NCBI GenBank assembly: GCA_043228905.1
Contig: JBHGNT010000018.1
Coordinates: forward strand, 806,001 to 870,000
DNA length: 64,000 nucleotides
Source of the DNA: Azolla caroliniana
Taxonomy: Eukaryota; Polypodiophyta
Direction: 5' to 3'
A program made the translations under genes and the position numbers. Shown piece after piece: positions 33,276 to 46,842 of this stretch (position 1 is its first letter; every line of letters starts with the position of its first letter). Under the pieces are notes generated by a model, which ran no database searches, was not told the origin of the DNA, and saw nothing but the letters and a program-made list of their open reading frames with translations.

Positions 33276-34098
33276 TAAGCAATCGCTCCTCTCCTCGTGA
33301 CAAGAAACACTTCTTCATCCCTCTTCATCCCTAGCTAGGTCTAAATTTATTTACCTTCGCTAAGGACAATGTACATTTATGAATCAACCTTAGATAGGGC
33401 CAATCTAGGAGTAGTCCTAGTTCCAATTTAGGGTAGACCCTAGGGATTATTTGGGGGGTTATGCCTAGGGCCAATTAAGGATTTGATCCGAGGATGAATT
33501 GGAATACTGAACATAGCTAGTGTCAACTTCTTCCCAAACGATGGAGGAAGGGAAAAAATAACACATTTGGCACATGAACTTTTGCATCCAAATTTCCTTA
33601 GATCGATGGGAGTGTGGGTCATTAGTGGTAGTGTCAATCAATCAGAAGCGTAGGTTCAAATCCCCCTTGGTTAAAAGTAGTGTGTTTCTTTTCTAACTTG
33701 CACAAATTGTTTTCCCTTTTGAGCATGCACCAATCCTTATCCTTGCATAGGCCTTTGTTTTCTACACAATGTTTGACAATGTATTCACATTCACCACACG
33801 CTTCCTTCTCACAACTTATGCCTTGTATTTCCTATTTTAGCTTCATTGTGTTATTTCGTCAAAGCTTTTGGTTTGAATCCTCAAAATGTTGAACCCGATA
33901 ATGCGCTCTCTTGATCATTATAGAGTTGACGAGAATTCTATTCTCGAAGGAAAGTTATGTTATCTCTTTTTTAACATTCAACAATGGTTTCCCTCTTTAT
34001 TCTTGCTTGTGTTTTGGCACAATTGCTCAAAATTAGTGTATTGGGCCTGGATGTCGAGCCTTACATGCAAATATAACACATACTGCTGACTTATATAT

Positions 34099-34099
<1 letters not shown>
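33276..34099. other. no gene seen
   Basis: AT-rich; tctaggg/taggg-type short words recur around 33,405-33,480. A ggttcaaatcccc motif at about 33,652 resembles a tRNA T-arm, but no cloverleaf forms. Confidence 0.35.

Positions 34100-34149
<50 letters not shown>
34100..34149. repeat. (AC)n microsatellite, about 24 units
   Basis: Pure AC dinucleotide run directly followed by acaacacccac. Confidence 0.95.
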
Positions 34150-34150
<1 letters not shown>

Positions 34151-34440
34151 CACCCACAAATACATTGTTAAGAAAAAACATACATTATCACAGAAACACA
34201 CATACATCCAAACACACTTTCAAAACAAAACAAAACTATAATGATGCTTGCGAATGCACACTTACTTGTATTTCAATTCCACACACACACTCCATAATTA
34301 AACCAATTTTTTTTAGCTATATTACATATCCACTCATGCAAAAGTGTACACATCACACTTGTAACAAGCACAAATACAATCACAATATACACAACATATA
34401 AATATATACATCTATAAGGGTACAACAAACTCCACTACTC

Positions 34441-34700
34441 GACTCTAAGTTGTATTGTTTTTGTTGCTAAGTATTGCCAAACTTCTTTCACACTCATCTA
34501 AGTTTTCAGTCCAAGATTGAAAATTGACATAATTTTCTAGATGTATGCAAACGTTGACTTCCCCAGCTCGTCTAATTGGATCAATGTTAGGGGGTCCCTT
34601 TTTAACATTGATTTCCATAGTCTCAATTGGATCAAAACATAGTGGATTTGATTTTTCCATAAAGAGAAGTTGGTTCCATCAAACTTAGGGACTTTCAAAC
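34441..34700 (-). pseudogene. copia gag N-terminal remnant
   Basis: The minus strand encodes DGTNFSLWKNQIHYVLIQLR, the usual start of plant copia gag (FDGTNFxxWKxxIxxVL), followed by a frame with stops that still resembles the VKEVWQYLATKT stretch of the family. Heavily decayed; no LTR seen beside it. Confidence 0.5.
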
Positions 34701-35820
34701 CTTTGTTTCCTTGTAGATATCCATTTCAAACTATAAGTAATTACAGTCCTACCTCAACCAAACTCTTGTCTTGACTCAAGGACTAGTTGCTCAACCATGT
34801 GTCCTCCTCTTCTTTGTTTTTTGTGCATGTGGCATATGCTCCTTAATAGTAGTCATCCAAGTCTTATCCTTATATCTAATGCTGCCTCAACCAAACTTGT
34901 AGCTATAATACCACTTATTACAGTTGCCAAACATGTTACACTACAATATGAGACCATTGTACAGTGCCCTAACATAATATCATTGATTGTAGATGTTAGT
35001 TGGAATTTTTGCCATATGTCAAAACCAAATTGATGGCAAGATTGAAAAGCATATAAAAAGTATTTTGTGACCAACAAAAGGAGAGTTAAAGAGAAACAAT
35101 AGGTAGAACAAAATGCTTGGAGTGGTCACAATTCATTAGTACGATATTTATCACTATTTTACAACAATAAACAATATAATGTAAGAGTTGTCGCAGATTA
35201 ACTCCTTTTATAATTTGGGCTAGCCAATTCACCCACATTTGCCAACTAGCCTTTCTACTCAATTTGTATTATTTACAAAACTTCGTTGGATATTGTGTGA
35301 GATACTCCATTAGCACCCTTTCCTCACTACTTGTTAGTCTTCTCGCATGTACCCATCTCGTTTGTGATCTATTAAACCAAGTGAAATGTACCTTCTTGTT
35401 CCTCACAAAGGTCTTTGAAGATAAAATAAATTACTCAAACCAATTGTTTCATAACATTAATGATAGAAAGCAAGTACTTGTTTCCAAAGTCACATTTCTC
35501 CCAACGATATCTTATAATATTTGACGTTACTTTAGAAATTCAAAGGGTTACATTTACATCCTCAAAGGTTAAAAAAATGTATATTAAATATATGCATTGA
35601 TTATCGATCATAATTTGTAACTATAAGAGAATGAAGATAAGCCAATATTGCTCATACGATTCCTTGTAGATGAGAGATTGCTAATCATTGTGAGCTTTTA
35701 TAAAAATGGAGTCTAAACAAGAAGGGAGGGAAAAACTCAAATCAAGAATAAAAAGCATGAGAATGTAAATGAAAGAAACAATAACATCAATAAAGTGAAT
35801 ATCCAATATGGGATCGACCC

Positions 35821-35993
35821 GATGCTGATTCTGTGGTGTATGCTAGCGGAGAGATTGATAGACCTATGGAGCAAGTCAAAAAATTTGCATGAATGTGTAC
35901 TTTCCCGATGTTGATTCTATGGTGTATGCTAGAGGAGAGATTGATAGACCTATGGACCAAGTCAAAATAATAGCATGAATGTGTACTTTCAAA
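35821..35993. repeat. 86-bp tandem duplication
   Basis: gatgctgattctgtggtgta (35,821) and gatgttgattctatggtgta (35,907) start two copies of the same unit. The copies differ at a few positions and both end gcatgaatgtgtactttc. Confidence 0.9.
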
Positions 35994-35999
35994 CATGAG

Positions 36000-38805
36000 G
36001 CTCACATTGAGGGTATGTGGTCAAGTAATCATGTGCTCATCGGATGATGCGGTGATTATGGTCTTTTTTTTTGTTGATTCCTTTATACATGTTGGTCTCT
36101 TTGTAGCCATGCACGTTGCCATGTAAGATATGAGTTGTATATTATCCTATGTACATTGACTTAACTAATGGAAGTAGTACTTTTTTTTGGAAAAGAAAAA
36201 AAAAAGGGGGCAAAGCCCAAATTACATGTTTTTGTATGCACATTCAATGCATTCCCATGGGGTGGAATAACGAATAAGCAAGCACCCGGGACGACATATT
36301 ATCATTTAATGCGAATTTGATTCTAGAATAGAATTTTGGTTTCTAGGTTTTTTCGGCTATGATAGTGCCTCAAGTTAAATTATACATCCCAAAATGAGTA
36401 TTTCCCTAATGAGGACATGAAGATAATGATACACTTTTCTTATTTAGGACATAATTATATCTATCTAGTTCACAGATGTGGTTTGTTATTTTGTCATTTA
36501 TGCATATCACAAGCATACTATATAACCAAGTTGGAAGCAAGTAGTGGTTCATTGGAAATGGAATTGGCACAATTTGCAAAAATGAAGGTTTTTTTGCTTT
36601 GAACCTTCATCATAAGGATACATAGAATGAGTAAGCGAGTAAAGTTTAATGACTTCATGAATTTCTCAAACAAGCCCAATCAAACCCATTGTTCATGAAT
36701 AAGCAAGAGGCTACATGTTATACAAGAGCTAATCGATCATATTAATATATATTAAAGGTTGGACAAGTTAAAGCATTATGCAATTAGTTGTGTGACTTCT
36801 ATGTGTCAACCAATCCGTCTTGATTTGGCGAAATCATTCATTCTATGTCCAAGAAGTTTGTAAAACAAGCCAAAACGATCTCAAAAGACGCAAGTAAACG
36901 GTCAAATAGTTTTATTTTTTACTTCATGAAATGACTAGCAATATGTATTGTTACGTGAGTCAAATAAATGATGGACGCTTAGGTATAGGAATGATCTTTT
37001 GGTTTGAGTACACAACAATTCATTTTGTTATTTGATAGTGTACAAAACACATTGTTCATGGTATTGTGAAAACAAAGACATGTACACATAAAAAACTACC
37101 TAAATTCCTATCCATTGGTAATATTATAATTGCTTGAGTTCCATATATATCATATAATGAAAACATTAATATGTGTTATTGCTACAAAAGCTTTAAATAT
37201 GAATGGCTGCAACTTGCACTAGGATATTGGTTTCTTAATTGTACACTCCTTCATTTTAATGTACACCCAAGGTATTGAAATGTGCCATGGCCCTTAACCA
37301 TGTTGTTCATTGCATGATATTTCTTTGTTGATTTGACTAGTTCTTATTTGATAAAAATGAGCGTCCGCATGAATGAGTGATTTAAAGCGATCTGTTAGAG
37401 TTTCTTGTCTTTGGATGTGTCCCTTGACTAGTGTCTCAAGAATTTTCAATTTGTGGATGGAGAAGTGCAATGCACATGACGTATAGTCTCTCAACCTTGA
37501 ATGTTGCTACATTTTCACTATTGCATGTGCATATTTTGTGTCTATACAAATGCAACCAATAGATCTATCTCGCCTAGATGTCAAGCTACGAATGGCATGT
37601 TAAATATTGTACCACACCCATTGATTGTAAATAGTAAAGTATGATTCATGTGTTTTGTAGGGCAACTACTATAACTTGAGTTCACCTTTGTAACACCACC
37701 TTAAGTGTCATGTCAACCGCTAGTGAATAGCTTGAGCTTGTAGGCATTTTTTTAACGTAGATATTAACGATTTGTGTTCTTTTCTCTCGAGGAAAGCATT
37801 ACAAATTCTCGAGAATATTATGATATAGGGCATGGTTGTGCGTACATTTGTGTGTGTGTGTTCTTTGATTGAGTCAAATGGACTCATAAATTACTAGTGG
37901 TTGGCCATAAAAGACCCTTTTTTAGTTGATGAAACATAACCAAGGCGTATGTATATTGTATGGTGTCCTAAGTAACGCATGAAGTGTGAAAGCAAATTCA
38001 ATGTAAAGGTGATATTACTAGTAAGTAAGGGAATAAATAAAAAAGAGGAATAGAACAAAGGAAGTATTTAGGAAGTTGTTATAGGAGGCTATAATAGCCT
38101 TTAGGTGTTGGGTAGTTTTCTTCCTTTCTTCTTCTCACTATTATAATTATTGTGCTTCAATATATTAGGTAAGATGAAAAATTAGGATGTGGGTTTTGGT
38201 GCTCAATTCATTTTTTGCCAACTATAATTTGTGTGAATTAGGTTAGAGGAAGCCATCATAACATTGCTTCCATAAGTTCTCTTTCTCTCTCCCTCCCTCT
38301 CTATTTATGCAATAGCCTATTACATTGAGGGATAGATTAATCAATCTAGCTAGCTATGTATGTAGATAGTTGGTCTCTTGTATATTAAATATTCTACATT
38401 ATATCCATCATTAATGAATCCATTAGATCGTAGCCCACCAATCATTGTAAATGCAACTCTTCAATGATCTTCCCTTAGTTGGAATCTTAACACCAATGTT
38501 ATTGTTATTCTATATACCATGCATTGCCCTTGTCTCATTGTTGTATATTCAATTGCATTAGCAAGCATAGTTATGTAATGAGTTTGTTGAGCACCAATTT
38601 TAGTGAGCCATTACAATCAAAGACACATACATATCTATAATGTCATTATAAGGCTTTCTAGACAAACTCGTGATCCATCAATCAGGGATTAAATCATATA
38701 TCATCATGATACATTCACACATATATTTATGTGCCAATTAATTCCAAACTTGTGGGTTGCTCGAGTAACAAAATCAATTCATGTAAGTTGGGACGACGCC
38801 GATAA
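36000..38805. other. no gene seen
   Basis: A poly-T/poly-A block with gggggcaaagcccaa occurs at 36,180-36,225. No supported ORF, RNA gene or clear mobile element in the rest. Confidence 0.35.
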
Positions 38806-38935
38806 ATTTCCGATTAATCCCTTGATCAATTGATACAATGAAATGTGTGATTAAGAATGATTCAATAAACTTTTCCGATTAATCCCTTGATCGATTGATA
38901 CAATGAGATGCGTGATTAAGAATGATTCAATAAAC
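38806..38935. repeat. 65-bp tandem duplication upstream of the IRX10-like gene
   Basis: Two copies of ttccgattaatcccttgatc ... gattaagaatgattcaataaac start at about 38,808 and 38,873. They differ at roughly three positions. It ends about 100 bases before the proposed first exon, so it lies in the promoter region. Confidence 0.9.
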
Positions 38936-39037
38936 TAGAACTAATTAATTAGTGGAAAACGTTATGGTATAGTTGATAATTGAATGAGAAAGGCCAAAGA
39001 GGGAGGAGAGGGTAGCCGTTGGATTGCAATTGATCAA

Positions 39038-42000
39038 ATGAAGATGCAATGGAATGGAGGGCGAGGATGGGGCCACGTCATCCTGGTTTTCAGCATCATC
39101 TTCATGGGCTCTGCCACCTGCAAAGCACGATTTCCTGGTAAAAGAATAAAAAATAAAGAATTTCCTTAATTTAATTTAATTAAAATAAATTTTAGTTTTT
39201 AGGAAAATTCTCTCTAGCACAATCCTAGAACGCAGCCTTTTTGTTCATATAATTAATCAATCGATCAATTAATTAATTCGGCCCCCCTTGTCCAGACAAT
39301 TAATTAATTTGTTGAGTGAGGGCATTTTGAGAAATAGAGGAAATTAAAAAATGAATATAGCCCAAGAGCATCTATTATTACTAATATTATTAGACGATTA
39401 ATTATAAATACATTGTTAATTATTTACGAGAAAAAATGAATTCGAATTATCCATATTGTTATTTCTCAAAATGCCCTCATCTATTTTTATGAATTCGCTA
39501 AATGCCCTCTTCCAATTTCTTTATTTCCCGAAATGCCCTTCTTTTTGTTTTCACCGCCCCCAAAATATAGACTTCCCTACCGACGCCAAATAAATTTTGA
39601 TAAATTCCAATTGTTTTACTTATTCATCAGTTTTTCTGACATCAGAATCTGAAACGATTATCAAACTATAGTTGTCTAACATAATTTCTCTATTAAACAA
39701 TGAAAAAAGGGTGAAAAATGCTTGCTTTTTGCCTTTTGCCTTTTGCTTTTTGCTTTTTGCTTTTTTCATTATTATTATTTATCTTTTAACCAACAACCAA
39801 ATCATTGGTATGAGGAAGGCTTCCATTTCCTTTGAGCAAATCCCATCCATTTTGATTTAAGTTCACATATGCAAAATGAGTCACCGACAGTCACTTCTTC
39901 AGCTACTACCACAACCACCCTCTGATCTACAAAATCTCTTTCCCTCATTCATTATGACGGATTCTTATGATTGGAAAAGTGGCCCCACACAATCGCAATG
40001 TGTTCCCATGTGTGTGTGCGCATAAATGCAAGATCAGTTGTAACACACAAAGTGTCGATATGTATCAAAGGTCGATGCCCAAGATTTGTGGGAGATCGTA
40101 AATGAATCTCATAATAGCTCATGAAGGTGGTGGTCATTCCATATAGTTTCACATGTGCACACCAATACAAAAGCTTGTGGGATTAGATGCAACATTGTAT
40201 CAGTTATGTTGTTATGCTATTATGATCCGCTCTTTGCACATGCACAAATGTTCTTAGTATGTTTAATTGATTTTGTTGGCTAGGGTTATCATTGATTGTC
40301 TCGCGTTACCATCAATTGTGTATGTGAGTGCACACTTCTCACTAAGTGCTTGATTAGTCACCCCCCTCATCGATCGTGATTTTGGATATATGTGCCTGGT
40401 GTAATGGGTCCTATGTTACCAGCATTGTTTTATCTAGTTGAACCACCCCCACATCGATCATGATTTTGGATCTTGTGTCATTTTTCTATTGATGTAAGGA
40501 ATTACATTTAAGCCTTCCAACCCCATTGGCCCTGATTGTGGATTTCTTGTCTTTCTTTTATTGAGCTAGGAATTCAGCTATCAATTTATGAATGTTTGGA
40601 TCTAGTTTAATCACTCCTCACCCTAAATGAAACGTGATTAAGGAATTTTTACAAGAAGGTAAAAAACTAACGAATTGCATTATAAATGGCTAGATCTAGT
40701 TTAATCGTCCTCCCTCATTCATCATGACTTGGTTGTTTGTCTGAATTTATTATGTTACACATCCGAATCATGCCATGTGTGGCGCTTGCTTCTTTCGTTA
40801 GAGTTGCCTTTCATTAAAGACTGATATTTTTGTCAAATCATTGGATTATGGACAATGTGCCAACTTCAATTGGAGACAAACCATTTGTATTCATGATCTT
40901 GAACTAAAACAATAAGGAGTAAGGAATGAAACCATGATAGAACTAAAACCAATGGCTTGAAATTGCCCCCCATGAATCTAAGCTTTTCCATTGCATCACA
41001 TAATAAAGTTATAAAGGGCATGATTTTACATTGCATTTTAGCATAGAATGTCTTGTTCATATTCCAACTTTAAGAAATTGAATAGAATTTAACGTCACAA
41101 TTTGGATAATTTCATTATGTCACAAACATAAAACACCCTTTCAAATTAGTCGTTTTATCATGAACACATTTGAATCCCAAGCAATTATGGACCTTCACAC
41201 ATTGATTATCAATAAATAAACGAGGATTGCATGCTTACATAATTAAATCTTGATGAGCAATAAACAACGAGGCAATTGTCATTGCATCTAAGGTATTCGG
41301 ATCTTCTTCATTGGATAGACATGTCTATATAAACTAGAACCTTTAAATTTTGCGAATTGCTACAGAAAAATGATGCACAAGTGAATGAACATGAGCTCAT
41401 GTATGCATTGCTTGCACATTGAGTGTGCTCACTATTTGTACATTTTGCATAGACAAATGTGATGCATCTATTCGTTAAAATTCTTAAAAAATTCGTCGAC
41501 CATATTGAAGGTCATTATGGCAGACATACACTATTAGATGAGAACACAACAATGGGGTTAAAAGTGTACGTCTATGATATGCCAAGCTTGTTCAACAAGG
41601 GGGTTGTCGAGAAGGATATGCGTTGCTTGTCCCACATGTTTGCGACCGAAATACGCATCCACCTTTCCCTTCTTTCGAGTCATGTACGCACATTGGATCC
41701 TAACGAAGCTAATTGGTTCTACACACCTGTGTATACTACATGTGACCTCACACAACAATCTGGCCTTCCATTGATTGATGACATGCCTTACATGATGAAG
41801 AGTGCCATCCAATACATCTCGACTCATTGGCCATATTGGAACAAGACAGATGGTGCTGACCACTTCTTTGTGGTTCCTCATGATTATGGTGCATGCTTCC
41901 ACTTCCAGGTACTGCTTTGTATGCATTTCTCAACAAAGATCATTCTTTTTCGCCTAAGCCTATTAAAAAAGTTGTCAACATCCCTCACTTTAGAATTTTC

Positions 42001-44187
42001 ATTTCAATTTTGAACTTCAAATAAAACTTAAGGAAAAAACAAAACACAAATATGTGTGAATGCATATATGTGTGTGAGAGAGCGTGTGTATGTATATATA
42101 TAGGTCTCATAATTTACTAAAATATAACTCCATATTTTAGAATGTACCCAAGTTACCCTCAAGCATGATTAAGCTTAATTAGTGGTTAGTATTAATTTAT
42201 TTTTTATTAGGATTTATTTTAGAGGATAACAAAATTTCTACAATTAAAATTTGACTAACTCTTGTAACTGATCAACTTATTATTAGTCATCAATGAATTA
42301 ATCTGAAACCTAAATATTGTTTAACTCTAATTAAAACTAACCTACTATATAGTAGATTTAAAAATTTAGGGGTAATTTAATACTAGTTTAAAACCAATTG
42401 GTATTCTAGTAATTGTTTAAGACCAAGTTGTATTAGTCATGTCATCAACATGGTCTATTGAAAACTTTTAAAAAAACTCTTCTTCCACCATCGTGCATAT
42501 TTATGAGCATTGCATCAAACGAAAATATACCATCATCCATCCATCATTATCACGACCCAAGTACAAAATTATTAGCTTACCATGTACCATTATTAAGTAA
42601 AAAAGATAGACAATATTAAAGTATCATTACACCAGTTATCATGAGATGAAAGACATCACATTACCTAGATACACCATTGTTAAGTTATTTTATTATGCAC
42701 CAATGAGATTTGTGCACTTTATGATCCCACAGGAGAGAGAGGCAATCAAGCAAGGAATCTTACCCCTCCTAAAGCATGCAACCCTTGTACAAACATTCGG
42801 GCAAAAGAATCACCCATGTTCGAAAAATAATTCCATCATTATACCTCCTTATGTCTCCCTAAAGAAGATTTTGAACCTCTACACGGTGACTGCCAACACG
42901 CCTAGGTCAACATTCATTTACTTTCGTGGCGTTTTCTATGATGTGGATAACGACCCTGAAGGCGGCCATTATGCTAGGTATGTACGTAATCACACATTTG
43001 GGGAGCTTCATTTCTACCCCATTGTCATGAGAAGGTTTTGACCTCTTCCCACATGCACACTTATTTCCCTTGTCATCGTTCATCCATATAACAAAACATT
43101 TCAGACATTTGTTCATGTCGAAAAAGAGACTAGTTTCCCTTTGTGGTTCCTAGGCAATAGTTATGCCACCATGAGAGTGCACTTAAACATACCTAGCTAA
43201 TTAAAGTGCTGGGAGGGGAGGGATCAAGTCTACATAATTTTCGAACTTAAATCTATATTTCCAATTTAGAACTCATTTCGGGGATAATGTTTCACATGCC
43301 CCTCTATTGGATCTAACTAGGTTGGCTCCATCTCACCTAGAAAAGAAGCTCATAATGTTAGGTTCAAACCGATGTTATGGGAATCACATTGCGAGAAATA
43401 AATATGTCTATATTTCGAGTTCTTGTATGTATATTGTGGTGTGCATGTGTTCCTTTGTGCCACCCTTTTAGCACACCCTTTCTAGCATGCATGTACCTAA
43501 GCCAACCCAAATGGGTACCTTTGTATTAACTATAATTTGAGCACGAAGTAAGTAGCTAAGTAGCTGGTTTTGATCTCTTATGTGCATTTCACAATATGTA
43601 TGGGATTTCGGATTTCGGATTTCGGTCAAATAAAAGACATATATCTTGGTTTTTTTTTACTCATTTAATATGTGTGCAGAGGAGTGAGAGCCTCTATATG
43701 GGAGACATTCAAAGACAACCCACTATTTGATATATCATCAGATCATCCTTCCACATATTATGAAGACATGCAAAGATCCATCTTCTGCTTGTGCCCATTG
43801 GGATGGGCTCCATGGAGCCCCCGGATCGTGGAGGCGGTCGTGTTAGGGTGCATTCCGGTCATAATCGCCGATGACATAGTGTTGCCCTTCGGGGATGTGG
43901 TGCCATGGCAGGAGATTGCCATATTTGTAGCAGAAAAGGATGTGCTGACATTGGACACTATACTTGCATCCATAGACATGGAGACTGTCACCATGAAACA
44001 AAAGTTGCTTTCTGATCCAAGCATAAAACGAGCTCTTCTCTTCCCAAGAGTAGCCCAACATGGAGATGGGTTCCATCAGGTTTTGAATGCTCTTGCTAAG
44101 AAGCTTCCTCATGACATAATGCAGACTCAATCCTCTCTTGATTGGACTTCTGGACCACTTACAGATTTTGCCCCACGGAGGAGCTAG
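39038..44187 (+). CDS. IRX10: IRX10-like xylan beta-1,4-xylosyltransferase, GT47 (exons 39,038-39,137, 41,511-41,908, 42,733-42,977, 43,680-44,187)
   Basis: Exons 2-4 join in frame and read as GT47 exostosin of the IRX10 type. Exon 2: LKVYVYDMPSLFNKG, RCLSHMFATEI, DADWFYTPVYTTCDL-like and GADHFFVVPHDYGACFHFQ. Exon 3: GILPLLKHATLVQTFGQKNH, IIPPYVS, FIYFRGVFYDVDNDPEGG. Exon 4: YYEDMQRSIFCLCPLGWAPW, VEAVVLGCIPVIIADDIVLP. These are nearly word for word the family motifs. IRX10 enzymes elongate the xylan backbone in the Golgi. Exon 1 is inferred: ATG 39,038 gives a signal-anchor-like MKMQWNGGRGWGHVILVFSI with donor cctg|gtaaaa, phase 1. It joins exon 2 at gaag|gtcatt and totals 416 residues, close to the usual 412-415. 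Without it the ORF would begin at ATG 41,462 and lack any targeting sequence. Confidence 0.88.
39138..41510. other. proposed 2.4-kb first intron of the IRX10-like gene
   Basis: Holds no ORF of note. It includes AT-rich ttaattaatt tracts (39,160-39,320), a cttttgcctttttgc-type heptamer run (39,720-39,768) and several degenerate copies of an atctagtttaatcNcctcccc...atcatgattttggat unit between 40,350 and 40,740. Confidence 0.5.
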
Positions 44188-44498
44188 ATCCATCATTTGA
44201 CCATTTTAGACCATCGGAAGAAGCCAAACCTGAGAAGAAACTGATAATCAATTTGAGCCTAACACTTTGCATCTGTGGAGCATCAATAATCATGCAAAAA
44301 AGAGGTGTATAAATTAAAGAGCCATGGCCTAGAAGGAACACATGTATATAGACCTCTCCTTGGTATGCCATGAGAGGTTAAAAACTTTTGCTCTAGGGGC
44401 TATAAATTAAGAAGAAGATTTTGTTTACTTAGTTCTTAGGATCATTGCAATTGAGAGTACACATTGAGATTACAACAAAAATGGTGTGTTGATATCAA
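44188..44498. other. 3' flank of the IRX10-like gene
   Basis: No gene seen. The stretch after the stop codon is AT-rich and probably contains the 3' UTR. Confidence 0.4.
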
Positions 44499-44730
44499 TT
44501 CAGATTGAGAATGTGTGGAAAGCAAACTTGAATGTGATCGAACACATGAGAGGAGTGTAGCAAGACGCGATACTCAAAACTAGTAAACGTGTTTCTAGCG
44601 CACATTGTGATTGATTCAGATTGAGAATGTGTGGGGTGCAAACCTAAATGTGATCAAACACATGAGAGGAGTGTAGCAAAACGTGACACTCAAAATTGAT
44701 AAACTTGTTTCAATAAAAACATGCATAGTC
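44499..44730. repeat. 116-bp tandem duplication of a dispersed repeat
   Basis: Two units start ttcagattgagaatgtgtgg at 44,499 and 44,615. Each contains aatgtgatcRaacacatgag then aggagtgtagcaaRacg and a gatactcaaaa/gacactcaaaa core. The same sequence type occurs at about 12,900-13,000. Confidence 0.85.
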
Positions 44731-45797
44731 AATGAGTCTCCTCACCTATGCCCCCATCTAACCTTGAGTAGAATTTGTGGTAAATTGCATGGAAGAAATG
44801 GTGCAAGTGGGGTTTCCCCGTTAGGAGAAAAAGATTGTTTGGTAGTTTGGTGCAACAAATGTAATATCATTTGTAAATGTGAGCCTCCTAATCTTTCCCG
44901 AGTCATGATGCATTAGAATTGCACCAAAAGTGCCATGAAGGACTCTATTGATGGATCAAAAAACAAATATAGTGCACTCCATTCTCCAAATCATTTCTTC
45001 ATATGTTGCATCCATCTAGAAGTCAATGTTTTAGTTTGTTGTGTCTTTGATTTTATTCACTTCCTTCCCACACAATTCTACAAAGTCAATACACTTCATG
45101 TGCCCATCATACCAATAGGAAGTGATATTGATTCAAGAAATTGGAGCATGTATGACATTTGTATCTCAAAGGGTAGAAACTTCGTATAATCTTTCTAATA
45201 TTTAACATGTATTCAACAACCTTTTGTTATGCTCTTGCTTTCAATGGAAAGTGATCCAATCTCACGAAGTGGGGCATGAATGGCATTTTATCTTGAATGG
45301 AAGAAATTTCATGAGAAACTCCTTATAACATGAAGAAATTTCTTTACTAGATTTAGAGATGTTATTGCCGTGATCATAACAAGAAGTGATCTAGATTCAA
45401 GTAGGTGCATGTATGGAATTTGAATCTCAAATGGAAGAAATTTCGTGAGAAAGCGCTTTTGAATATTTTCAAACTCTATTTAATTGAGACTTTAAACCCA
45501 TAGAAAAGCACCAGGCTCGTAGAATTGTCAAAGAGGTAATTTCTTGAGCAACCAATATTTTATTTCTTCTCCATTGCATACATTGTCAAAAGCATATTTC
45601 TCCATTGATTCAAGAAATTGCAATCATATAGTCACTTTGCACTTTAAAGTCTGCCATGCGTCTCCAAAGAAAAAGACTTCTTAAAGCTCGGAAGCAACAA
45701 TAGAGTCTTTTATCTTTCAAAGAACTTCCCTCCATTTGCACTTGAAGAGCAATAAGGTGATCAATGATGTTATGAATCTTTCGAAAAGTAATTGGTC
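44731..45797. other. no gene seen
   Basis: Repeated ggaagaaatttcRtgagaaa and agtgatctagattcaa phrases (45,115-45,190, 45,250-45,320, 45,390-45,455) point to a degenerate unit of about 130 bp. No coding signal. Confidence 0.4.
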
Positions 45798-45859
<62 letters not shown>

Positions 45860-45895
45860 GGAGAGGGGGAGAGGGAGAGGGGGGGAGAGGGAGGG
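45798..45895. repeat. compound (GT)n(GA)n microsatellite
   Basis: About 20 GT units (45,799-45,838) pass directly into GA and GGGA repeats. The sequence just after (45,905-46,050) matches the dispersed repeat at 12,780-12,910, which there also follows a GA tract. Confidence 0.92.
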
Positions 45896-46842
45896 ATGGA
45901 TTTTATCATTGTCCTCAAAAGTCAAATATGATCTACGAAGCCAAAAGTGAAACATTTCTACATATAATGTATGGGAGTAGTGACTCTCAATGTTCAAGAA
46001 TTTTACTCATAACATTGCACTCAAGAACGCAGATTGTGATTGTGATTGGAATGTTATGGAATACAAAGGGGTGAGCTCTAGCATATATTAGCATTACTAG
46101 AAAACAAATGAACTACACTAGAATAATACTTGGTAAATAACTCAAACCAATGTTAGTAATTATAGCTTAACAAGTTAAATGGTAACACTCAAACACTAGA
46201 AAACCCTAAGCACCAACTTCACCCATCATCACTTTTGGAATATCAATGCCTAGATACCCCTCTGTGCTAAAATCACTAGCAACTTTTGTCGAATCAACAA
46301 ACTAGTTCCAAAGTTTGAGAGATGAAGATGTCAACAACAATGTAGAACAACTCAAAAACATAATCCAAATTTACAAGCCCATCTCTTTTGTTGCAACCTT
46401 TTTGTTCATGCTCAATGACCAAGACAAAGTTTGGTTCTGAGCCCTTCTTGAAGACATGTTAAATGATTTCAAACAAGTAAAAGAAGAATTCATAACCAGG
46501 TTTGCAAGTTGAGAACAAAGTGGAAAATGCTTCCTATTCACAATTATTGTTGTCTTCATCATGAAGATATGATGTTGTGTTAGGTGTTTGGAAAGTCCTC
46601 CTCTTTCTAATGTTTTTGTTTCTACTTTTGGTACCATATTAGGCTTGGAAGTCCACATCTTGCAAACATGGTTGTCATGTGCTTTCAATGTTTTTTTTCC
46701 CTAGAAAATATCCTTTCATTAGTTATAAACAGTTATTACAAGCATGTTGACCTACCATCAAGCTACCATTGGTATGTTGCATTCTTCCTTAGGTTCCCAT
46801 CCCTAAAGGATAAATAGTATCAACACTCCACCACTCCATAAC

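Noticed and set aside
33600-33680. tRNA gene suggested by ggttcaaatcccc
   Set aside because: The T-arm-like motif is present, but no 7-base acceptor stem or anticodon arm pairs around it.
41462-41510. ATG 41,462 as start of the IRX10-like protein
   Set aside because: Gives a basic, non-hydrophobic N-terminus without targeting signal. The upstream exon model fits family length and phase better. Kept as the alternative.
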